This document shows, piece after piece, positions 50,854 to 58,646 of a DNA stretch of 64,000 nucleotides. The translations under genes and the position numbers were made by a program. Position 1 is the first letter of the stretch. Each line of letters begins with the position of its first letter. Where the stretch lies: the NCBI RefSeq assembly GCF_001570625.1, contig NZ_BBQT01000021.1, forward strand, positions 1 through 64,000, written 5' to 3'. The DNA comes from Syntrophomonas wolfei subsp. methylbutyratica. Its GTDB lineage: Bacteria; Bacillota; Syntrophomonadia; Syntrophomonadales; Syntrophomonadaceae. The notes below the pieces were generated by a model. That model saw nothing but the letters and a program-made list of their open reading frames with translations. It did no database searches and had not been told where the DNA came from.

Positions 50854-51973
50854 TATGTCCCTTGATTCTATTAGAGGGGGGGGGACTGTTGAGAGAACCA
50901 TTCAAATGAGTAAATCTCTAGCTAAGGCAGGTCATGAATGTACTATTTTAACAACTGACGTCGGTTTTAAGAATGAACAGGTTGATAACCTGCCCGGGAT
51001 AAATATTGTTGTTTTTCCAGCTATGCTTGACCGGTTTTATGTACCCAAATTGTCATGTGCGTCATATACTCAACTCAAGAAGTTAGTACAAGAAGTTGAT
51101 GTTATCCATTTCATGGGGCATTGGATTTTCCTTAATGTGTTAGTTTTTCATTTGGCCCAACGATTTAATAAACCTTATGTTGTTTGTCCTGCCGGGGAAT
51201 TGGCTATATATGGACGTTCTGTTTTAATTAAAAAAATATTCAATTTGCTTATCGGTAAGAAAATTATTAGGAATGCCAGCGGACATGTGGCTATAGCTGA
51301 TAATGAAATACCCCGGTTTAATGAATATGGAATTGAAACAAAAAGAATTACCGTTATTCCCAATGGAATCGCTGTTGAAGATTTACAATTCCGTGACGAT
51401 TATGGTTTTAGAAATAAGTATGGTATTGGGAATGCCCCATTCATATTATTTGTAGGGCGATTGAACCACATTAAAGGACCTGATTTGCTTTTAATTGCTT
51501 TTAATAATATTAAGAAAAAGAATGATTACCATGTAGTATTTGTTGGTCCTGATGGAGGTATGCTTACTGAGTTAAAGAATATGGCTGCCAAGTTTGAGAT
51601 TGAGGATCGAGTACACTTTATTGGCTATTTGGGTGGGGAAGAGAAATCATATGCTTATTATGCATCTGACCTGTTAGTGATACCTTCGAGACAGGAAGCC
51701 ATGTCAATAGTAGTACTTGAGGCGGGATGTACTGGGACGCCAGTTGTAATAACCAACCAGTGTGGCTTTGATGAGATAGAAAGTATAGGAGGCGGGCTTG
51801 TAGTTCCGGCTACGGTTGAAGGACTACAAGCGGGAATTGAAAGTATTTTAGAAGATCGTGTTAAGTTAGGTCTTATGGGCTGTAAACTGAAAGATTTTGT
51901 ATATAAGGAGTTCCTTTGGAGTTCTGTAGTGAATAAATACATTGAACTATATAATCGTATTTTGGAAGGTTAA
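50834..51973 (+). CDS. GT4 glycosyltransferase with a non-canonical start (ATA?)
   Basis: A GT-B, family 4 glycosyltransferase: SIRGGGTVERTIQMSK near the N-terminus, VIPNGIA, FVGRLNHIKGPDLL and SRQEAMSIVVLEAG are clear. The first ATG (50855) would drop the first beta strand. In frame upstream the DNA codes K-I-L-N-V-N, the expected family N-terminus, preceded by ATA at 50834 (and ATT at 50831). A GGGGG ribosome binding site (50820-50824) is spaced 9 nt from this ATA. Either ATA acts as start, or ATG 50855 gives a shortened protein. About 379 residues from 50834. Confidence 0.75.
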   Translation: MKILNVNMSLDSIRGGGTVERTIQMSKSLAKAGHECTILTTDVGFKNEQVDNLPGINIVVFPAMLDRFYVPKLSCASYTQLKKLVQEVDVIHFMGHWIFLNVLVFHLAQRFNKPYVVCPAGELAIYGRSVLIKKIFNLLIGKKIIRNASGHVAIADNEIPRFNEYGIETKRITVIPNGIAVEDLQFRDDYGFRNKYGIGNAPFILFVGRLNHIKGPDLLLIAFNNIKKKNDYHVVFVGPDGGMLTELKNMAAKFEIEDRVHFIGYLGGEEKSYAYYASDLLVIPSRQEAMSIVVLEAGCTGTPVVITNQCGFDEIESIGGGLVVPATVEGLQAGIESILEDRVKLGLMGCKLKDFVYKEFLWSSVVNKYIELYNRILEG

Positions 51974-52034
51974 ATTATTTCTTATTTTATAATTGTAAAG
52001 GCTGGGTTAGATAACATCCAGGGAGGATTTGTTT

Positions 52035-53048
52035 ATGTTTAAAGGCAAAACCTTACTCATTACCGGTGGGACAGGTACTTTTGGTAATGCAGTATTAAAG
52101 AGATTTCTTGATACCGATATTAAGGAAATCCGTATCTTCAGCCGGGATGAGAAGAAACAATATGATATGCGAACCCAGTTAATGAATGACAAGATAAAGT
52201 TTTACATCGGCGATGTTCGTAATTATGAGAGCATAGAGTCTGCGCTGTATGGCGTGGATTATGTATTTCATGCGGCAGCCTTAAAGCAGGTTCCTTCCTG
52301 TGAGTTTTATCCCATGGAAGCGGTACGGACTAATATATTAGGTACTGAAAATGTGCTTAATGCGGCGATTAAAAACCGGGTGAAGAACATGATTGTGCTC
52401 AGCACTGACAAAGCAGTTTACCCCATAAATGCGATGGGAATTTCAAAAGCCATGATGGAGAAGGTAATGGTGGCTAAGGCCCGGACTATGGATGAAAAGG
52501 GAACTGTATTTTGCGGGACACGTTATGGTAATGTGATGGCCTCCAGGGGGTCGGTTATCCCTTTGTTTGTTGAACAAATTAAGAGTGGACAGGCCCTAAC
52601 TGTAACTGATCCTAATATGACCAGGTTTCTAATGTCTATAGAGGATGCCGTGGAATTGGTACTCTATGCTTATGAGCATGGCTCTCAGGGGGATATTTTT
52701 GTACAGAAGGCTCCGGCTGCTACTATCGGAGATTTGGCGTTGGCAGTTAAAGAACTGTTTAATGCTGACAACGATATTAAGATAATTGGCACCCGGCATG
52801 GGGAAAAGCTATATGAAACCCTGCTGACCCGTGAAGAAATGGTACGGGCCGAGGATTTGGGCGGGTATTACCGGGTACCGGCCGATAATCGAGATTTGAA
52901 CTATAATAGATATTTTGTTGAAGGTCAGGAACAGTTGTCCTATCAGGAGGATTATCATTCACATAATACCAGACGCCTAAATGTATCGGAAATTAAAGAA
53001 ATGTTGTTAACACTTGATTATATTAAACAACAGCTGGGAAGCAGATGA
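52035..53048 (+). CDS. CapE/FnlA-like UDP-GlcNAc 4,6-dehydratase/5-epimerase
   Basis: A 337-residue SDR of the CapE/FnlA/WbjB type: GGTGTFGNAV binds NADP and STDKAVYPINAMGISK is the characteristic catalytic segment, with M-G-I-S-K in place of the normal Y-x-x-x-K as in part of this subfamily. It converts UDP-GlcNAc to a 4-keto-6-deoxy-L-sugar nucleotide, the first step to UDP-L-FucNAc or UDP-L-QuiNAc. GGGAGGA precedes ATG 52035. The next two genes supply reduction and C2 epimerisation. Confidence 0.85.
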   Translation: MFKGKTLLITGGTGTFGNAVLKRFLDTDIKEIRIFSRDEKKQYDMRTQLMNDKIKFYIGDVRNYESIESALYGVDYVFHAAALKQVPSCEFYPMEAVRTNILGTENVLNAAIKNRVKNMIVLSTDKAVYPINAMGISKAMMEKVMVAKARTMDEKGTVFCGTRYGNVMASRGSVIPLFVEQIKSGQALTVTDPNMTRFLMSIEDAVELVLYAYEHGSQGDIFVQKAPAATIGDLALAVKELFNADNDIKIIGTRHGEKLYETLLTREEMVRAEDLGGYYRVPADNRDLNYNRYFVEGQEQLSYQEDYHSHNTRRLNVSEIKEMLLTLDYIKQQLGSR

Positions 53049-53085
53049 AATGTGTAGGAAACACATATCAGGGGAGGAAAAATTA

Positions 53086-54003
53086 ATGAAAACTAGAGTT
53101 CTTATTTTAGGTGGAACCGGTATGTTGGGGCATACTCTGTTTTCACAGTTAATGTTAGAATCTAATCTGGATGTTTACGCAACTGCTAGAAGTTCCGAAG
53201 GTTTGAAGGAATGGTTCCCCGTTGATATGGTTAGTAAAATTCGTACTGGTGTTGATGCTGACAATTTCGATACTGTAATAAGGGCATTGGCGTCAATTCA
53301 ACCTGATGTAGTCATTAACTGTATCGGTCTCATTAAACAGTTGCCCATCTCCAGTGATCCTTTATCTGCTATAACAGTAAATTCTCTTCTCCCCCATAGA
53401 ATCTCTTTGGTATGCCGGACTGCCGGGGCCAGATTGATACATATCAGTACTGATTGTGTTTTCAATGGCAGCAAGGGTAACTATACCGAGCAGGATCCCT
53501 CAGATGCCCAGGATTTATACGGTCGTTCCAAGTTTTTAGGAGAGGTTTCGTATCCCCATTGTGTTACCATGCGGACTTCTATAATAGGCCATGAACTGAA
53601 GGGAAAGCTTGGTTTGATTGAATGGTTTTTAGCCCAGAAAAGCTCAATATGTGGTTTTACCAAGGCTATTTATTCTGGTTTTCCCACAGTTGAACTGGCT
53701 CGTATTATCCGTGAGGTAGTTTTACCCAATAAAGAATTGTCCGGGGTCTATCATGTTTCATCTGAACCGATATCGAAGTATGATTTATTAAATCTGGTAG
53801 CAGCAAAATATGGTAAGATAGTGAAGATTGAACCTTTCCCAGATTTTGTCCAGGATCGTTCCCTGAATTCAGATTATTTTCGACAGGTTACAGGCTATAA
53901 GCCACCTTCATGGGAAGAACTGATTAATGGGATGTACAGTGATTTTTGTAGAAGATATAAAGGAACTTCGCTTAATCCAATTAGTAACGAAAGGATTATG
54001 TAA
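53086..54003 (+). CDS. RmlD-like 4-ketoreductase (WbvR/QnlB-type)
   Basis: A 305-residue SDR related to dTDP-4-dehydrorhamnose reductase: GGTGMLGHTL at the N-terminus, HISTDCVFNG and YGRSK as catalytic motif. It lacks the C-terminal cupin domain of CapF, so it fits the WbvR/QnlB reductase of the UDP-L-QuiNAc route better than the CapF of the L-FucNAc route. The start ATG 53086 has GGGAGG about 9 nt upstream. It overlaps the following epimerase by one base (TAATG). Confidence 0.78.
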   Translation: MKTRVLILGGTGMLGHTLFSQLMLESNLDVYATARSSEGLKEWFPVDMVSKIRTGVDADNFDTVIRALASIQPDVVINCIGLIKQLPISSDPLSAITVNSLLPHRISLVCRTAGARLIHISTDCVFNGSKGNYTEQDPSDAQDLYGRSKFLGEVSYPHCVTMRTSIIGHELKGKLGLIEWFLAQKSSICGFTKAIYSGFPTVELARIIREVVLPNKELSGVYHVSSEPISKYDLLNLVAAKYGKIVKIEPFPDFVQDRSLNSDYFRQVTGYKPPSWEELINGMYSDFCRRYKGTSLNPISNERIM

Positions 54004-55130
54004 TGAAATTTAAGGTGATGACTATTGTCGGAACCCGACCTGAAATAATTAAACTCAGCCGGGTAATTCCACAGCTAGAACTATATACTGAGCATGTACT
54101 GGTACATACCGGACAGAATTATGATTTTGAGCTTAATGAAGTGTTTTTTGAGGAAATGGAAATCAAGAAACCGGATTATTTTTTAAATGCTGTAGGGAAT
54201 AGTGTAGCTGATACGATTGCCAATGTTATTGCCAAGTCTGATCTTGTTATGGCAAAGGAAAAACCGGATGCGGTTCTATTTTACGGTGATACTAACAGTT
54301 GTCTGGCAGTTATATCTGCTAAACGCCGGAAAATTCCTATTTTTCATATGGAGGCAGGAAACCGTTGTTTTGATCAGCGTGTGCCCGAAGAAATTAATCG
54401 TAAAATTGTAGATCATTTAAGTGATATTAATATGACCTTGACGGAACATGCCCGCCGATATTTATTGCAGGAAGGTATTGCTGCTGAAACAGTTATAAAA
54501 ACTGGTTCCACCATGAAAGAAGTTTTACAATATTATATGCCAAAGATTCAAGAGTCTACAGTGCTGGAACGCTTGGGTCTAAAACGAGGGAAATATATCT
54601 TGGTGAGCGCTCATAGGGAGGAAAATATAGATTCCGATAAGAACTTTAAACAACTGGTTTTAACATTAAATTCTTTAGCTCAAACGTATAAATATCCTGT
54701 TATTGTATCCACTCATCCGAGAACCAGGAAGCGAATCGAAGAACAACCGGAGTTGCTTTTCGATGAGATGATTCATTTTCTTAAACCATTAGGTTTCTTT
54801 GATTATGTTAATCTACAGGTGAATGCATTTTGTGTTGTTTCTGATAGTGGAACAATAACTGAAGAATCATCAATTCTGGGTTTCCCGGCAGTTACCATTA
54901 GAGAAGCTCATGAACGTCCTGAAGGAATGGATGAGGGAACGCTGATTATGTGCGGTTTGAAGGAGAGCAATGTAATTAATGCAATTGCTGTTGTCACCGC
55001 TCAATTTAAGGCCCATCCCCAAGGAATTCAGATTGTTAAAGATTATGATGCTGATAATATTTCCCAAAAAGTAGTGCGGATTATTCTCAGTTATATTGAT
55101 TATATTAATCGGACGGTATGGTATAAATAA
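54003..55130 (+). CDS. WecB/CapG/WbvD-like UDP-HexNAc 2-epimerase
   Basis: A 375-residue non-hydrolysing 2-epimerase: VGTRPEIIKLSRV, FYGDTNSCL, HMEAGNRCFDQRVPEEINR and AHREEN are standard. After the CapE-like and RmlD-like enzymes it inverts C2, giving UDP-L-QuiNAc or UDP-L-FucNAc. The GNRCFD variant (instead of GLRS) is typical of the CapG/FnlC subgroup rather than general WecB. The three genes form a tight unit. Confidence 0.82.
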   Translation: MKFKVMTIVGTRPEIIKLSRVIPQLELYTEHVLVHTGQNYDFELNEVFFEEMEIKKPDYFLNAVGNSVADTIANVIAKSDLVMAKEKPDAVLFYGDTNSCLAVISAKRRKIPIFHMEAGNRCFDQRVPEEINRKIVDHLSDINMTLTEHARRYLLQEGIAAETVIKTGSTMKEVLQYYMPKIQESTVLERLGLKRGKYILVSAHREENIDSDKNFKQLVLTLNSLAQTYKYPVIVSTHPRTRKRIEEQPELLFDEMIHFLKPLGFFDYVNLQVNAFCVVSDSGTITEESSILGFPAVTIREAHERPEGMDEGTLIMCGLKESNVINAIAVVTAQFKAHPQGIQIVKDYDADNISQKVVRIILSYIDYINRTVWYK

Positions 55131-55147
55131 CGCCAAGGGAGCTTTAA

Positions 55148-56053
55148 ATGCTTTATGTTACGGGTATAACCGGGCATTCTGGTCGCTGGTTTGTCAAAAG
55201 ATTAGTTAGTGAAGGCTATAAAGGCAAGATAAGGTGTATAGTTCTTCCGGAAAGTGATACTGATTTTTTAAATGAAAGCGGTCTGGATATTGATATAGTA
55301 ATCGGAGACCTTAATGATCGGAAATTTTTAACATATACTATGGTCGGGTGCAGCACTGTATTACATATTGCATCTATCGATTTTTCCAGGAATGTGGTTA
55401 AGGCTGCATTAGATAATAATGTAGATTGGGCGATACTGGTTCATACCACGGGCAGGTATTCAAAATATAAGAGTGCTTCAGCAGAGTATATAGAAATTGA
55501 AGAATATGTTTTAAAATTCCGGAATCGTATGGGGATTACGGTATTAAGGCCTACCATGATATATGGTTCCTCCCGGGATCGAAATATGTATAAACTTATT
55601 ACCTTTCTACATAAGATTAAGTTTTTCCCCATGTTTGGTAAAGGTGAAAACTTGATGCAACCTGTTCATGCCCGGGATCTGGGTAATGCGTATTATGATG
55701 TTATAGTAAATCGGAGTACTACATTTAATAAAGGATATAACTTGCCTGGGAAAAGGCCTATGACATATATGGCACTGGTCCGTACTGTTTCTGATACTTT
55801 AGGAAGAAAAAACATAATCATAAAGATTCCATTGTGGTTTTCAATATTGGCTGCCAAGATTTACAATGCTCTTGTTAAAAATGCCATTATATCAGTTGAA
55901 CAGGTGCTGCGGATGCAGGAAGATAAGGCCTTTGACTATGAAGATGCAATACGTGATTTTGCTTATTCACCGGTATCATTTGAGGATGGGATTGTTGAAG
56001 AAGTAAATGAATATCTGGCTAAACATAATTCCCTAAGGACAAAACAGCAATGA
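55148..56053 (+). CDS. NAD-dependent sugar epimerase (extended SDR)
   Basis: A 301-residue extended SDR: TGITGHSGRWFV at the N-terminus, HTTGRYSKYKSASAEY as catalytic segment, then LRPTMIYGSSRD. The Y-x-x-x-K pattern is YSKYK. It overlaps the next GT4 by 4 bp. Similar SDRs accompany WbuB-like transferases and WecA in L-FucNAc/QuiNAc-type clusters; some act as 4-epimerases of undecaprenyl-linked or UDP-linked HexNAc. The exact reaction is not deducible. Confidence 0.7.
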   Translation: MLYVTGITGHSGRWFVKRLVSEGYKGKIRCIVLPESDTDFLNESGLDIDIVIGDLNDRKFLTYTMVGCSTVLHIASIDFSRNVVKAALDNNVDWAILVHTTGRYSKYKSASAEYIEIEEYVLKFRNRMGITVLRPTMIYGSSRDRNMYKLITFLHKIKFFPMFGKGENLMQPVHARDLGNAYYDVIVNRSTTFNKGYNLPGKRPMTYMALVRTVSDTLGRKNIIIKIPLWFSILAAKIYNALVKNAIISVEQVLRMQEDKAFDYEDAIRDFAYSPVSFEDGIVEEVNEYLAKHNSLRTKQQ

Positions 56054-57258
56054 AATTATTAGTTGTCTGCCAATACTTTTATCCTGAGCAATTCAAAGTA
56101 AACGATATATGTTTTGAATTGGTGAAGCTGGGTTACGATGTTACTGTTTTAACCGGCCTTCCTAATTATCCATATGGAGTTATTCCTAAGGACTATCGAT
56201 GGTTTAAAAGGCGCTACGAGGATATTAATGGAGTCCGGGTTATTAGAAGCTGCTTAATTGGACGCGGCCAGGGGCAGATAAGACTTGCCTTAAACTATGT
56301 TAGTTTTGCGGTATCTTCTTCCATTACGGCTTTATTTATGAAAAAAGATTTTGATCTGGTTTTAGTTTACCAATTATCACCAATAACTATGGCTTTACCG
56401 GCTTTGTTACTTAAGAAGCTTACTGGCAAACCCTTATTGTTGTACTGCCAGGATTTGTGGCCGGAAAGTATAGTCGCTGCTGGTTTAAAAACAGAAGGTT
56501 TCATATACACAACTTTGTTGGGACTCAGTCGTTATATATATAAACGGGCTGATAAATTAGCTATTAGTTCGAAACTGTTTGAAAAGTATTTCAAAGAGGT
56601 CATTGGAATCAACGGTGATATTCAGTATTTACCTGTTTATGCGGAGAGCCTGTTTGAAAATATCGAAGCAGGAGGAACTAAGGGCAATGTTATTAATTTG
56701 GTTTTTGCCGGAAACATCGGTGAGATGCAGAGTGTTGAGACTATAATTAAGGCAGCTAACGAGTTAAAGAACTTGGATAAAATTATATGGCATATTGTCG
56801 GGGATGGATCGGACCGAATAAATTGCGAAGAATTAGCCACAAAATGTGGCTTAAATAATGTAATATTTTATGGCCAACGACCTATTGAGGAAATGCCTGA
56901 TTTTTATTCTATGGCCGATGCATTTTTGGTAACGTTAAAAGCAAATAAAGAGATATCATATACCCTGCCTAATAAAGTGCAATCCTATATGGCAACTGGG
57001 AAACCTATTATCGGTGCAATTGATGGGGAAACACGTCTAGTTATTGAAGAAGCAGGCTGTGGCCTTTGTTGTAAGGCTGAGGATCATATTGCACTGGCTG
57101 GACTTGTCCGGGGTTTTGCTTTTAATACCGAAAATCATAGTATCATGGGTAAAAATGCCCGCAAGTATTATCGAGAAACTTTTGATAAAAAGATTTTTAT
57201 GAAAAGTTTAATTGAGTTTCTAACGATAGAAAACAGGGTTTCAGATTACTTGAGATAG
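56050..57258 (+). CDS. GT4 glycosyltransferase (WbuB-like)
   Basis: A 402-residue GT-B family 4 enzyme: QYFYPEQFKVNDI and TGLPNYPYG at the N-terminus are characteristic of WbuB-like L-FucNAc/L-QuiNAc transferases; LVFAGNIGEMQSVE and the C-terminal YTLPNKVQSYMATGKP complete the donor site. It probably adds the L-HexNAc made by the three preceding enzymes to the lipid-linked first sugar. A small 9-bp hairpin (57264-57291) lies after its stop. Confidence 0.8.
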   Translation: MKLLVVCQYFYPEQFKVNDICFELVKLGYDVTVLTGLPNYPYGVIPKDYRWFKRRYEDINGVRVIRSCLIGRGQGQIRLALNYVSFAVSSSITALFMKKDFDLVLVYQLSPITMALPALLLKKLTGKPLLLYCQDLWPESIVAAGLKTEGFIYTTLLGLSRYIYKRADKLAISSKLFEKYFKEVIGINGDIQYLPVYAESLFENIEAGGTKGNVINLVFAGNIGEMQSVETIIKAANELKNLDKIIWHIVGDGSDRINCEELATKCGLNNVIFYGQRPIEEMPDFYSMADAFLVTLKANKEISYTLPNKVQSYMATGKPIIGAIDGETRLVIEEAGCGLCCKAEDHIALAGLVRGFAFNTENHSIMGKNARKYYRETFDKKIFMKSLIEFLTIENRVSDYLR

Positions 57259-57263
57259 TCAGA

Positions 57264-57291
57264 ATTTCATTAGTGTTAAAGTTAATGAAAT
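57264..57291. repeat. 9-bp inverted repeat before the initiating transferase gene
   Basis: ATTTCATTA (57264-57272) and TAATGAAAT (57283-57291) with a 10-nt loop. No T-tract follows; the next ribosome binding site is only a few bases downstream, so it might affect translation of the next gene. Confidence 0.45.
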
Positions 57292-57311
57292 GAGTTGAGG
57301 GGGAGGGCGAT

Positions 57312-58442
57312 TTGACCAGAGTTATATTGGGCTTGATTTTGGTTGTGCTGGCTTCATATTTCCTTACGGCTCTGGTCCGTTTCTATACGATAAAAAAAAA
57401 CATACTAGACATTCCCAATGAACGTAGCTCACATTCGATAGTTACTCCCCGGGGGGGAGGACTGGCGGTAGTAGCTACTTTTATTTTTGCACTGGTATTT
57501 ATAGCTGCCTTCGGGATAGTCTCAGTAAATGTAGCGGCAGCATTGGGCGGGGGCGGTCTTATGATTGCTGCCATTGGCTGGATAGATGATAAGAACAGTG
57601 TTAGCCCTCGCTTAAGATTAGCAGTGCATTTCCTGGCGGCTACATGGGCTTTGTACTGCTTGGGTGGATTTACCCGGATGGATATAGGGTTTACTACGAT
57701 TCAGCTGGGCTGGATAGGGAGTGTAATTGCTGCGGTTGGTATAGTCTGGTTAATTAATTTATATAATTTTATGGACGGAATAGATGGTATAGCGGGGACT
57801 GAGGCTATAAGTGTGGCGCTCGGTGCCGGCGTTTTACTTTTCTGGACCGGTTCTGCAGGGTTAGCCTGGGTTTGTATAATTTTAGCTCTGGCGGTTGGTG
57901 GCTTTTTGGTCTGGAACTGGCCTCCGGCCCGGATATTTATGGGTGATGTAGGGAGTGGATTTCTAGGCTATATTTTTGCAGTGCTGGCTATTATATCGGA
58001 AAAAAGTTCTTCCATCCCTCTTATTGTATGGTTAATGCTTTTAGGGGTTTTTATTACCGATGCAACTATCACCCTTTTTAGAAGGATGGCACGGGGTGAG
58101 AAGCTATCCCAGCCGCACAGGACCCATGTTTATCAACTGGCTGTTCAGGCAGGATATTCACATAAACAGGTGACTCTGGTGCTTTTGTTTATTAATATTT
58201 TGCTGGGTATGGCAGCAATAGCTGCTGTTCAATACCGGGGATACTTGTTATGGATTGCTTTGGGCACTTTCATTTTACTAACCATGATGCATTTTCTGCT
58301 GGCACATAGGTTTAGCTCTAAACTAATTGCTGATTATGAAGCGGGAATGCCGGTACTTGACAGCCTAGATTTTGCCAGCGGTCAAAAGGAAGCGGCTGCT
58401 GTATCGGATAATTATTCCGGGGACAGGCACCGGACTTATTGA
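57312..58442 (+). CDS. WecA/MraY-type undecaprenyl-phosphate HexNAc-1-phosphate transferase
   Basis: A 376-residue polytopic enzyme with about 10 membrane segments. NERSSHSIVTPRGGG, DDKNSVSPRLR, NLYNFMDGIDGIAG and the metal/nucleotide loop RIFMGDVGSGFLGY with HRTHVYQ are the PNPT family motifs (WbpL/WecA/TagO). It starts repeat-unit synthesis on undecaprenyl phosphate. The start TTG 57312 follows GGGAGGG. The last residues are encoded within a GGGGACAGG repeat hairpin, so the C-terminus may have been altered by repeat insertion. Confidence 0.85.
   Translation: MTRVILGLILVVLASYFLTALVRFYTIKKNILDIPNERSSHSIVTPRGGGLAVVATFIFALVFIAAFGIVSVNVAAALGGGGLMIAAIGWIDDKNSVSPRLRLAVHFLAATWALYCLGGFTRMDIGFTTIQLGWIGSVIAAVGIVWLINLYNFMDGIDGIAGTEAISVALGAGVLLFWTGSAGLAWVCIILALAVGGFLVWNWPPARIFMGDVGSGFLGYIFAVLAIISEKSSSIPLIVWLMLLGVFITDATITLFRRMARGEKLSQPHRTHVYQLAVQAGYSHKQVTLVLLFINILLGMAAIAAVQYRGYLLWIALGTFILLTMMHFLLAHRFSSKLIADYEAGMPVLDSLDFASGQKEAAAVSDNYSGDRHRTY
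58418..58440. repeat. GGGGACAGG-type repeat at the 3' end of the initiating transferase gene
   Basis: TCCGG (about 58419-58423) followed by GGACAGGCA and CCGGA forms a short hairpin of the same kind as the perfect one at 62431-62465 and the Rpn-associated one at 515-533. It overlaps the last codons. The following 200 bp (58443-58646) hold no supportable gene. Confidence 0.45.
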
Positions 58443-58646
58443 ATATGTGCTGTCGCCTGGGGGAACTCGCGAGAGGATGCCAGGCGGGTAGTAATGGAAT
58501 ACGTGAAGTTGGCAAACTTTTCTTTGATGGATGGTTACGTAACCCTTTAACGGAGCCGGAGAAGAAGGTAAAAACGAATATTGTGCTATGGGGAAGTGAG
58601 CAAGGTGTAAAGTAGGGAGAAATGGGGTTACAGGGGGTGGCCAAGG

